64,000 bases of DNA from Alphaproteobacteria bacterium (lineage in GTDB: Bacteria; Pseudomonadota; Alphaproteobacteria; UBA828), in the NCBI GenBank assembly GCA_022826345.1, contig JAJDVB010000040.1:1-64000 (forward strand). The letters run 5' to 3'. The stretch's first letter is position 1. Each line of letters begins with the position of its first letter. Of this stretch, positions 8,670 through 15,513 are shown one piece after another. The position numbers were made by a program, and so were the translations under genes. The notes beneath the pieces were generated by a model that was not told where the DNA came from, did not search any database, and saw only the letters and a program-made list of their open reading frames with translations.

Positions 8670-8927
8670 ATGGCTTCGACCGGCTTGGACTCCTTTACCA
8701 ATCCCGCCGAAATCGGCGCCATGTACCCTGGCGTGGGCGCCGAGACGGCGATGGTCGGAATCCTCGTGGCTCTCTGGGTGGGCTGGCACTTCTTCCAGAT
8801 CTACCAGGAGGAGAGCGAGTACCGCGAAGCGGTCAAGCTCTACCGCGAGGTTGGCATGGAGCGTGCCATGCACCATGCCACCGGCACGATCGCGACGGCG
8901 GACGAGGTCCAGATCAGCAAGAGCTGA
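8670..8927 (+). CDS. small single-helix membrane protein linked to amt
   Basis: Protein of 85 aa with a clear Shine-Dalgarno (AGGAGGAG, 4-5 nt before the ATG) placed 9 nt after amt. It has a short Gly/Pro-containing N-terminus, one transmembrane segment (AMVGILVALWVGWHFFQIY, about residues 27-45) and a charged, probably helical tail (EESEYREAVKLYREVGME). No family was recognised. Its co-transcription with amt and the terminator directly behind it suggest an accessory or regulatory subunit of the transporter, which is an inference from context alone. Confidence 0.75.
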   Translation: MASTGLDSFTNPAEIGAMYPGVGAETAMVGILVALWVGWHFFQIYQEESEYREAVKLYREVGMERAMHHATGTIATADEVQISKS

Positions 8928-8953
8928 CCTCTTACCACCGTCGACACAGTACG

Positions 8954-8979
8954 GGGCGGGCCTTCGGGCCCGCCCTTTT
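8954..8979 (+). terminator. Rho-independent terminator of the amt operon
   Basis: GGGCGGGCC (8954-8962), a TTCG tetraloop and GGCCCGCCC (8967-8975) form a perfect 9-bp stem followed by TTTT. It begins 27 nt after the small-protein stop. This is the best terminator in the window. Confidence 0.92.
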
Positions 8980-9067
8980 CATGCGCTCAACGCGCGTGTC
9001 TCACCACGGTTTTCGTGCGACCGGTGCTCTTCACCTGTGACTGAGGGAAGAGGCTGCCCTTTCCCAC

Positions 9068-9089
9068 GCCCCGCACCATGGTGCGGGGC
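9068..9089. repeat. 22-bp perfect palindrome
   Basis: The 11-bp arms GCCCCGCACCA and TGGTGCGGGGC are perfectly complementary with no spacer, so the DNA is a perfect palindrome. It could be a protein-binding site or part of an extragenic palindromic repeat family; no second copy was noticed in the window. Confidence 0.6.
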
Positions 9090-9231
9090 AGCGTGTGCGA
9101 GACCCGTGCCACGATTCCGCCATGACGTACAAAGCCAACGGATTGCGGCAAGCGGTGGCGGGAACAGCGGGTTTGCGTCGCTCCATCCCCCGCGCAAGAT
9201 CCGACGGACGGGCGCGACCCTGCGCGGCGGC

Positions 9232-9315
9232 ATTCCACTTATCCCGCCGCATCCCACCGAATCCCGCTTATCCCGACCCATCCCGCTTATCCCGACCCAT
9301 CCCGCCGAATCCCGC
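9232..9315. repeat. tandem ATCCC array, 9/10-bp period
   Basis: Eight units start with ATCCC at 9241, 9251, 9261, 9270, 9280, 9289, 9299 and 9309, preceded by a diverged ATTCC at 9232. Spacing alternates between 9 and 10 bp. A 19-bp higher-order unit (ATCCCGCTT plus ATCCCGACCC) is exactly duplicated at 9261-9279 and 9280-9298. Average phase is near one helical turn. It may be a length-variable repeat or an array of protein-binding sites. Confidence 0.75.
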
Positions 9316-9318
9316 ATG

Positions 9319-9334
9319 ATCTTGGTCCCAAGAT
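9319..9334. repeat. short inverted repeat
   Basis: ATCTTGG and CCAAGAT arms (7 bp each) flank a TC spacer immediately after the ATCCC array. There is no T-run in either direction. It may act with the array or lie at the 3' end of the minus-strand transcript. Confidence 0.4.
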
Positions 9335-9425
9335 GCGGAGGACGGCCCACGCCGACTGCAGCCGGCGAATGGCGGATGACAAACCGGGCTTCGACGGCGG
9401 CGAGAAATTCGGGCTGCGCGGCGCC

Positions 9426-10277
9426 TTACTGCAGGGCCTGTTGTGCGTCGGCGATGGCGGTGCGGAATTGCCCGATCGGCAGAGCGCCCCGGATCATGCG
9501 ATCACCGACGACGAAGGCCGGCGTTCCCCGGATCCCCAGCACACTGGCGAGGCCGGCGTTCCGATCGATCAGCGTGTCGATGGCCGGATCCTCCATGTCG
9601 CGCGCGAGCCGGTCGTCGTCGAGGCCGACCGAGCGCGCGACCTCGAGAATGTGGTCGAGGTCGAAGGGGCCGTCGGTACCCATCAGCGCCCAGTGAAACG
9701 GCTCGTAAAGCCCCTGTGCCCGGGATGCGAGCGCCGCGCGCGCAGCCAGCGTGGATTCCGGCCCCAGGATGGGGAACTCCTTGAAGACGAGGCGCAGGTC
9801 GTCATTTTCCGCGAGCAGGGTTTCGAGCGTGGGCTTCACCCTTCGGCAGTAGCCGCAGCGGTAGTCGAAGAACTCGACCAGCGCGATTGCGCCCTCTGGA
9901 TTGCCCGCGACCGGCGCCTCCGGGTCCGCGAAAATCTCGTCGCGATAGCGCTGAATGGCGTGCTCCGCCTCAGCGGCAGCCGCCGCGTCGCGCTTGGCCT
10001 GCAGCGCCTGCTGGACCTCGATCAGCAGCTCCGGCTGCTCGAGGAGGTAGTCTCGGATGATCTGCCGGATCGCGTCCACCGGCAGATCGGCGACTGAAGC
10101 GGCATAACCGCCGTCCGGGGACTTGGCGGGGGCGCCGGGATCGCAGCGGCCGTCTTCTATTGCTTCGGGATCGCAGACCACCTCTGCCTGCCCCGGCTGG
10201 GCGGCGGCAAAGGCAAGGCCGAAGGCGAGGCCGGCTGCAACGAGGGTGCGGGCGGGTAGCGTGCAGTATTTCTTCAT
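9426..10277 (-). CDS. DsbA-family thiol-disulfide oxidoreductase
   Basis: Periplasmic thioredoxin-fold protein, 283 aa from ATG 10277. It has a signal peptide (MKKYCTLPARTLVAAGLAFG, cleavage likely after GQA), a helical N-terminal extension of about 80 residues, then the fold with the active site CGYC (YRCGYCRRV) and the cis-Pro loop GIRGTPAFVVG. The extension and CGYC resemble ScsC/BdbD-like DsbA proteins that isomerise or oxidise disulfides, rather than classical DsbA (CPHC). No DsbB or ScsB partner is nearby. No clear RBS precedes the start. Confidence 0.87.
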   Translation of the reverse strand: MKKYCTLPARTLVAAGLAFGLAFAAAQPGQAEVVCDPEAIEDGRCDPGAPAKSPDGGYAASVADLPVDAIRQIIRDYLLEQPELLIEVQQALQAKRDAAAAAEAEHAIQRYRDEIFADPEAPVAGNPEGAIALVEFFDYRCGYCRRVKPTLETLLAENDDLRLVFKEFPILGPESTLAARAALASRAQGLYEPFHWALMGTDGPFDLDHILEVARSVGLDDDRLARDMEDPAIDTLIDRNAGLASVLGIRGTPAFVVGDRMIRGALPIGQFRTAIADAQQALQ

Positions 10278-10321
10278 CGCGGGAGGGTACCCGCGCGGCA
10301 CGCCGGTTGCCAGCCTCCGCT

Positions 10322-11197
10322 CTAAGGGCTCACGGCGCGGCGGGCACGGAAGCGCAGCGTCGCCAGAACCAGGCCGATGAGCACCAGCCCGACGCCCGCA
10401 AGCCGCTGCGGCCCCAGGCTTTCGTCCAGCAGCAGCGCGGTGCTGATCAGGCCCGAGATGGGGATGACCAGCGAGAAGGGCGTCACCAGATAGGCCGGGT
10501 AGCGGCGCAGCAGGTAGCTCCACAGCATGAAGCCGAAGCAGGTGGCGATCAGCCCGAGGAAGAACAGCTCGCCGATGGTGACCCAGGTGATGTCGGTGAG
10601 CGCGATGAAGACCGCCGGCCCTCCTTCGAAGACGTAGGAGAGCCCCAGTAGGGGCGCGATGCCGATCAGGTGCGCCCAGGCGATCAGGCGCAGCAGGTCG
10701 TCGGTGCCGGCGAGCTTGACGATCATGTTGGAGGAGGCCCAGCTCAAGGCGGACACGAGCACGAAGCCGAGGCCCACGAGAGTCGGGCCGCCCGGCAGGG
10801 TAAGGCCGATGATGGCGATGCCCGCGCCGGAGACGGCGATGCCCGCATACTGGGCGCGCCCCGGCTTCTCGCCCAGGATGGCGAAGGCGAAGATCGTGGT
10901 GAAAAAGACCTGGGACTGGAGCAGCAGCGAGCTGAGCCCTGCCGGCATGCCGAACTCCATGGCGAAGAACAGCAGCGACATCTGGATCGTGCCCTGGGTC
11001 AGGCCGATGCCCAGGGTCCAGTACCAGCGGATCGCCGGCGGGCGAAAGAGAATCAGGACGGGCAGCGCGGCAATGGCGACGCGGAGCCCGGCCACCATGA
11101 GCGGAGGCAGGGCGTCGACAAGTTCCCGCATGACCACGAAGGAGAAGCCCCAGAGGACGGTCACGGCGAGAGCGAGCGCGATGTGGGGGATCGACAT
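10322..11197 (-). CDS. EamA/DMT-superfamily transporter
   Basis: Inner-membrane protein of 291 aa with about ten transmembrane helices arranged as two EamA repeats (first starts near LALAVTVLWGFSFVVMRELV, second in the C-terminal half). The family exports metabolites such as amino acids. ATG 11197 was chosen over a TTG five codons upstream because the hydrophobic first helix follows at once. Substrate cannot be told. It lies in the same direction as another, diverged EamA protein just upstream. Confidence 0.87.
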   Translation of the reverse strand: MSIPHIALALAVTVLWGFSFVVMRELVDALPPLMVAGLRVAIAALPVLILFRPPAIRWYWTLGIGLTQGTIQMSLLFFAMEFGMPAGLSSLLLQSQVFFTTIFAFAILGEKPGRAQYAGIAVSGAGIAIIGLTLPGGPTLVGLGFVLVSALSWASSNMIVKLAGTDDLLRLIAWAHLIGIAPLLGLSYVFEGGPAVFIALTDITWVTIGELFFLGLIATCFGFMLWSYLLRRYPAYLVTPFSLVIPISGLISTALLLDESLGPQRLAGVGLVLIGLVLATLRFRARRAVSP

Positions 11198-11261
11198 GGC
11201 AATCGGGGGCAAACACGGCGCTGGCGGCCCCAGGCGCGGGCAAGGGGCCCGTGCGGCGCGG

Positions 11262-12257
11262 CTAGCCCGGCTCGGCCTCCCCCGGCTCCGGGCGCTCGCG
11301 GCGGCGCAGGATGACGAAGAAGACCCCCAGCATAAGGCAGAGCAGGGCGAGCCAGACCCAGTGGCTGTGGCTCTCGCCGAAGAACAGGATGCCCCAGCCG
11401 ATGCCAGAAAGGGCGACGATGAAGTTCACCGTCGAGAAAAAGACCGGTCCAAGGAAGCGGATCAGCTCGACGAACAGATAGATGCCAAGAGCCTGGACGA
11501 AGATGGCGGTGATCAGCGCCCAGTCGCCCGCGTCCATCGGACCCTCGAACCACCACCAGCCGTCGGTCGCGGCCACGGCTGCGAGGATCGGGAGCGAGCC
11601 GAAGAAGAAGAAGCCAAATGCGAAGTGGAGCGAGTCGGTGGCCGGTGGGCGCATGATCGCCGTGGCCAGGCTGGTAGTCGTGTAGCCCACCGGCAGCAGC
11701 AGGGCGAGCAGTATCCAGGGCACTAGGTCGCGCGAGGGCAGGCTGGTCTCCGGCACCACCAACAGCGCCACCCCGACGATGCCGACGGCGAAGCCGAGGA
11801 CCCGCGGCCACCAGATCCTTTCCAGCCGGAAGGCGACCGCGCCCACGTAGGTGAGGATGGGGGACAGCACCACGAGCATGCTGATGATGCCGGCCGGCAC
11901 GCCTTCGCCGCTGACGAAGCCCACGGTCAGGAACGGCACGCCATAGCCGGAGATGCCGGCGACCGCGTATGAGCTTATGTGGGCGCGGGAGAGCGGCGGC
12001 GGTTGTCCATAGATGAGCGCCAGCAGCAGGCTGACCGCGGCGCCGCCCATGCCCATCAACAGCACGAAGCTGGTGAAGGGGACGCCGTTGGCAACGGAGA
12101 CCCCGGTGAGCGAGTAGCTCAGGCCGTAGAGGACGCCCGTGAGGAACAGCAGCGCGACCGCGATCCAGAACCCCGCCGGCCGCGCGGCCCAGCGGCGAGC
12201 GCGGCCGACGCGTATGGCGCTCGGATCGTCAGAAGGTTCGGAGTCCCGAAGGGACAA
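11262..12257 (-). CDS. EamA/DMT-superfamily transporter
   Basis: Second ten-helix EamA-type exporter, 331 aa from a TTG at 12257. The first about 30 residues are polar and Arg-rich, and the true start may be further in, as no good RBS fixes it. Helix 1 is AVALLFLTGVLYGLSYSL. The C-terminal tail is charged (LRRRERPEPGEAEPG). It is only distantly similar by eye to the neighbouring EamA protein, so the pair is not a recent duplication. Confidence 0.83.
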   Translation of the reverse strand: MSLRDSEPSDDPSAIRVGRARRWAARPAGFWIAVALLFLTGVLYGLSYSLTGVSVANGVPFTSFVLLMGMGGAAVSLLLALIYGQPPPLSRAHISSYAVAGISGYGVPFLTVGFVSGEGVPAGIISMLVVLSPILTYVGAVAFRLERIWWPRVLGFAVGIVGVALLVVPETSLPSRDLVPWILLALLLPVGYTTTSLATAIMRPPATDSLHFAFGFFFFGSLPILAAVAATDGWWWFEGPMDAGDWALITAIFVQALGIYLFVELIRFLGPVFFSTVNFIVALSGIGWGILFFGESHSHWVWLALLCLMLGVFFVILRRRERPEPGEAEPG

Positions 12258-12296
12258 GGGATGCGAATGGGGCGGCCGGCTGCGCCGCCGGGGGCC

Positions 12297-12575
12297 CTAG
12301 GCCGAGTCGCCGCTCCCGGCGCGGGACTTCGCCCACAACCGCATCGCCGGCTTCAGGATCATCTTGAAAATGCCGCCCGCCAGCACGAACACGGTGACGT
12401 AGATGAAGAGAACGCCGGCGATGCCGTATCCGTCTTCCGCAGGGAGAAGCTCCGCACTTACCATCAGGTAGGCAGTGACGACACAGAAGATCAGCGCGAA
12501 CAACAGCGCTGGCGTTTCGCCGGAGTGCCAGAGCTGGCGCAGTCGACGCATACGATGCTCGTCAAAGATAGCCAC
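12297..12575 (-). CDS. small two-helix membrane protein, unknown
   Basis: Protein of 92 aa with a charged N-terminus and two hydrophobic segments (ALLFALIFCVVTAYLMVSA, then IAGVLFIYVTVFVLAGGIF) and a basic C-terminus. No family recognised. It is 39 nt upstream of the EamA gene on the same strand and may be co-transcribed with it. Codon use looks like its neighbours, which supports a real gene. Confidence 0.65.
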   Translation of the reverse strand: MAIFDEHRMRRLRQLWHSGETPALLFALIFCVVTAYLMVSAELLPAEDGYGIAGVLFIYVTVFVLAGGIFKMILKPAMRLWAKSRAGSGDSA

Positions 12576-12676
12576 GGCCGTTCCCCGTCAGTTGTCGCCG
12601 GGCATGTTAGCCAAAGCCGCCCGCTGGGCAAGCCCTTCGTGCCCGCGACGACGCCTCCTGGCCGGCGAAAGCGCCG

Positions 12677-13732
12677 TCATGAGGGCACCCGCGCAGCAGC
12701 GGGCTGCTCCAGCAGCCCTTCCCTTGCCGCGAGCGCCATCGCCCGCGCAATCTCGACGGTGAGCGGGCCGTCCGGCTGCAGCACCACCGCCACCCGATCG
12801 TTGGGGCCGAAGGCGATTTCGCGCTCGCCGTCGAGCGCCACCACGCCGCGCTCGAGCCGGATGGGATGCGGCTCGCCGGCCACCAGATCGACCACCCGCT
12901 CGACCCCGATCTCTGCCATCAGCCCCGGCGCCAGCGGCGCCGAGACCGTCCGTGCCGCGCCCGGCGCTGCCGCCAGATCGACGGCGACGCCGGTCGGCTC
13001 ATCGCGCGAGACCGGGCGCACGAGGCCTGCGACCGACGAGAGGCCGATGGCGTCGGCCTCGGCGAACGTCACGAAGAGCTGGTCGAGCGAGTCCGCTCGC
13101 CAGAGCGCCTTCGCCCCGGTCCAGGTCTCGCCGCTGACGCAGACGTCGACAAGTGCTATGTCGCGCGGCGCGCCGTTGACCGTGACGCGGAGCACCTTGT
13201 TGCGCCGCGCCGCCTCCTCCCGCGGCAGTGCACCGGTGGCGACCAGCCCCGCCGCGAGGCCGGCGATGGTCGCTTCGCGCATCATCGGAAAGACGTTGTT
13301 GGTCCCGGTCGAGAGCGAGGTCAGCGGCACCCCGTCGCAGGCCTGCGCGACCAGCCGGTTGGTGCCGTCGCCGCCGAGCACCATGATTCCGCCGACGCCC
13401 CGTTCGACCATGCGGGCGGTGGCTTCGAGCGTGTCCGCCGGCGAGCCCTCGATCGGCATGTCGAGGAACTCCACCTCGGGCCACACTTGGCCCTCCGGCG
13501 GACCCAGGCCGATCGCGCGCTTCACCCGGTCGGCGATGCCGCTTTCGTCCGGAATCATGTAGCAGGTGCTCACGCCGACCGCGCCAAGGGCGGAGAAGAT
13601 GCGCGTGATCATGTTGCGCTTCTCGGCGATCGGGAACACCGATGCCTGGGCGACCAGGCGCCTGATATCGCGGCCGGCGGCGGGGTTAGCGATGATGCCG
13701 ACCGCCGCGTGACTCCGGGTTTCTCTTGCCAT
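12677..13732 (-). CDS. ATP-NAD kinase family protein, AcoX-like
   Basis: Cytoplasmic protein of 351 aa starting at ATG 13732 behind a good RBS (GGAGGG, 3 nt spacing). The N-terminus VGIIANPAAGRDIRRLVA and the motif GGDGTNR near residue 117 are those of the ATP-NAD kinase fold. The length and C-terminal half match the AcoX group found beside acetoin dehydrogenase genes, although no aco genes are present here. Whether it phosphorylates NAD or another substrate is unknown for this group. Confidence 0.8.
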   Translation of the reverse strand: MARETRSHAAVGIIANPAAGRDIRRLVAQASVFPIAEKRNMITRIFSALGAVGVSTCYMIPDESGIADRVKRAIGLGPPEGQVWPEVEFLDMPIEGSPADTLEATARMVERGVGGIMVLGGDGTNRLVAQACDGVPLTSLSTGTNNVFPMMREATIAGLAAGLVATGALPREEAARRNKVLRVTVNGAPRDIALVDVCVSGETWTGAKALWRADSLDQLFVTFAEADAIGLSSVAGLVRPVSRDEPTGVAVDLAAAPGAARTVSAPLAPGLMAEIGVERVVDLVAGEPHPIRLERGVVALDGEREIAFGPNDRVAVVLQPDGPLTVEIARAMALAAREGLLEQPAAARVPS

Positions 13733-13813
13733 CGTCCCTCCGCGAGGGCTTATAGCCCGGCCGGCGACGCGGCGCCATGCGCCTCTCGCTCCGTTCCGCG
13801 CGTGCCGACTTCG

Positions 13814-13842
13814 TTGTGACCGGCGCATTCGCTTCGTGTAGA
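13814..13842 (+). promoter_or_regulatory. candidate promoter for the NUDIX-RND operon
   Basis: TTGTGA (13814-13819) and TGTAGA (13837-13842) are spaced by 17 bp in the 171-bp region between the divergent AcoX-like and NUDIX genes. Matches are 4/6 and 3/6, so this is a weak candidate. Confidence 0.28.
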
Positions 13843-13903
13843 AACGGCGGGCCAAGTGCCAGGCAGCGCGTGCCGCGCGGCGAATTGCGAAGGGAGAAGC
13901 ACC

Positions 13904-14356
13904 GTGACTCAGCAGGGCCCGGCGAATGTGCGCGTCTACGGCGTGCTGTTGCGCGGCGGCCGTGTGCTGATCGCAGACGAGCAGGTCGGCGGGCGCGACG
14001 TGCTCAAGCTCCCCGGCGGCGCGGTCGAGGCGGGCGAGACGCCGGAACAGGCGCTCTGCCGCGAGTTCATGGAGGAAGGGCGCCTCGAAGTCGAGCCGAC
14101 CCGCCTGCTCCACGTGCCGGGAACCCTCTACAGTCACTGGATTCACGGGCTATACACGCCCCTCTATTACGCGGTCGAGGGGGCCGGCGAGCCGACAACG
14201 CCGCCGGGCGAGCCGCTCGTTCTGCGCTTCATGGAGCCCGACGAGGCGGTCGCCAGCGAGCGGATGGCGGCGCCTGAAATCGTCGCGATCGGCCGTGCGC
14301 TGGCTGCTCAAGGCCGGCACTGCTCTGGCCGGGGCGAGGGGAGGACGCCTCAGTGA
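13904..14356 (+). CDS. NUDIX hydrolase
   Basis: Small pyrophosphohydrolase of 150 aa. GTG 13904 is preferred because AGGGAGA lies 6 nt upstream; a GTG at 13856 would lack an RBS. The Nudix box is GAVEAGETPEQALCREFMEE followed by GRL: the catalytic REx2EE is complete, but the usual Gly near the end is Arg. Such enzymes cleave nucleoside diphosphates linked to another group; the substrate is unknown. Its stop overlaps the GTG of the RND adaptor (GTGA, 14353-14356), so it leads that operon. Confidence 0.83.
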   Translation: MTQQGPANVRVYGVLLRGGRVLIADEQVGGRDVLKLPGGAVEAGETPEQALCREFMEEGRLEVEPTRLLHVPGTLYSHWIHGLYTPLYYAVEGAGEPTTPPGEPLVLRFMEPDEAVASERMAAPEIVAIGRALAAQGRHCSGRGEGRTPQ

Positions 14357-15498
14357 GCGAGCGCCGGCGGGGACGCGGTCTCTCTTGTCTTGGCCTTCGG
14401 GCACTCGCCGCCGCCGTCGCCGCTGCGCTCTGGCTCGGGGCGGGTACGGGCGAGGGGGCAGCCCAGCAGCCGCCGGCCGTGGTCTCCGTCGACGAGGTGC
14501 GCATGGAGGCCATGGCGCAGACCGTGCCGGTGATCGGGCGCCTGGTCGCAAAGCGGGCAGGCGAGGTCGCCGCGCGCACCGCAGGCCCGGTCGCGGCGCT
14601 CCACGTATCCGTCGGCGATCGCGTGGAGACGGGCGATCCCATTGCCGTTCTCGACACGATCCGGCTTCGGGCCGAGCGCGATCGCCTGGCGGCGATCGTC
14701 AACGAAGCGCAGGCTCAGGTGGAGCGCTTGATAGCCCAGTCGACCCTTCACCGCCAGGAATTGAGACGGCTGGAGGGGCTCCGGGACTCAGCCGCATTCA
14801 GCCAGAGCCGCTTCGAGGACGCCCGACAGCAGGTCATCATCGCCGAGAGCGCCATCGGCACGGCCGACGCCGCCCGGCTCAGCGCGGCGGCAAGCCTCTC
14901 GCTCGCTGAGATCGACCTCGCATGGGCCACGATCACCGCGCCCTATCCCGGCGTCATCACTCTGGTGCACACCGAGGTCGGTGCCTGGCTTGGCGTCGGC
15001 GAGCGGGTGGTGTCGATGATCAACAACCAGGATCTCGAGGTCGAAGCCGATGTGCCGTCGAGCCGCATCGGGGCTCTCGATGCTGGCACGCAGGTCTCGG
15101 TGGTCCTCGACGACGGGAGCGAGCACACGGCGATCGTGCGCACCGTCGTGCCGGAGGAGAACGTGCTCACCCGCACCCGTCAGGTGCGCTTCACGCCGCG
15201 CTTCTCGGCGCCGCGCAAGACGCTCGCGATCAACCAGTCGGCGACGGTGGTGCTGCCGGCCGGGCGAGGCCGCGACGTGCTGACGGTGCACAAGGACGCC
15301 ATCGTCCGCAACCAGGGCCAGGCGTTCGTCTACGTCGCCAAGGACGGACAGGCGCAGATTCGCCCGGTGCAGCTGGGTGCCGCCGTCGGCGGCCGTTTTG
15401 AGGTGCTGGGCGGACTAGGCCCCGGCGAGCCCGTCGTGGTACGCGGCAACGAGCGCCTCCGCCCCGGCCAGTCGATTACCGTCGGCGGGGCCGGCTAG
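14353..15498 (+). CDS. RND efflux membrane-fusion (adaptor) protein
   Basis: Periplasmic adaptor of the HlyD/AcrA type, 381 aa, GTG start overlapping the NUDIX stop. It has an N-terminal hydrophobic export segment, a lipoyl half (AGPVAALHVSVGDRVETGDP), a coiled-coil hairpin of about 80 residues rich in Ala, Glu and Arg, the second lipoyl half (AWATITAPYPGVI) and beta-barrel domains. No lipobox Cys is seen, so it is probably anchored by an uncleaved helix or free. It precedes the pump gene by 15 nt. No TolC-type outer membrane factor is adjacent. Confidence 0.9.
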   Translation: MSERRRGRGLSCLGLRALAAAVAAALWLGAGTGEGAAQQPPAVVSVDEVRMEAMAQTVPVIGRLVAKRAGEVAARTAGPVAALHVSVGDRVETGDPIAVLDTIRLRAERDRLAAIVNEAQAQVERLIAQSTLHRQELRRLEGLRDSAAFSQSRFEDARQQVIIAESAIGTADAARLSAAASLSLAEIDLAWATITAPYPGVITLVHTEVGAWLGVGERVVSMINNQDLEVEADVPSSRIGALDAGTQVSVVLDDGSEHTAIVRTVVPEENVLTRTRQVRFTPRFSAPRKTLAINQSATVVLPAGRGRDVLTVHKDAIVRNQGQAFVYVAKDGQAQIRPVQLGAAVGGRFEVLGGLGPGEPVVVRGNERLRPGQSITVGGAG

Positions 15499-15513
15499 AG
15501 GCGGGCCCTCGCC

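Larger units (their letters stand above)
8981..9425. other. 445-bp non-coding region with palindrome and tandem repeats
   Basis: No convincing gene on either strand. Open frames through it translate the repeats into low-complexity peptides. It contains the 22-bp palindrome, the ATCCC array and a 16-bp inverted repeat that are listed separately, between the amt terminator and the end of the minus-strand dsbA-like gene. Confidence 0.6.

Noticed and set aside
9241..9315. The repeat array as a CRISPR.
   Set aside because: Units are only 9-10 bp with no unique spacers and no cas genes are present.
9095..9319. Short frame on the plus strand, and one on the minus strand, through the ATCCC array.
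   Set aside because: The repeats alone produce the repeated Pro/Ser/Arg or Gly/Asp peptides; there is no RBS and no domain.
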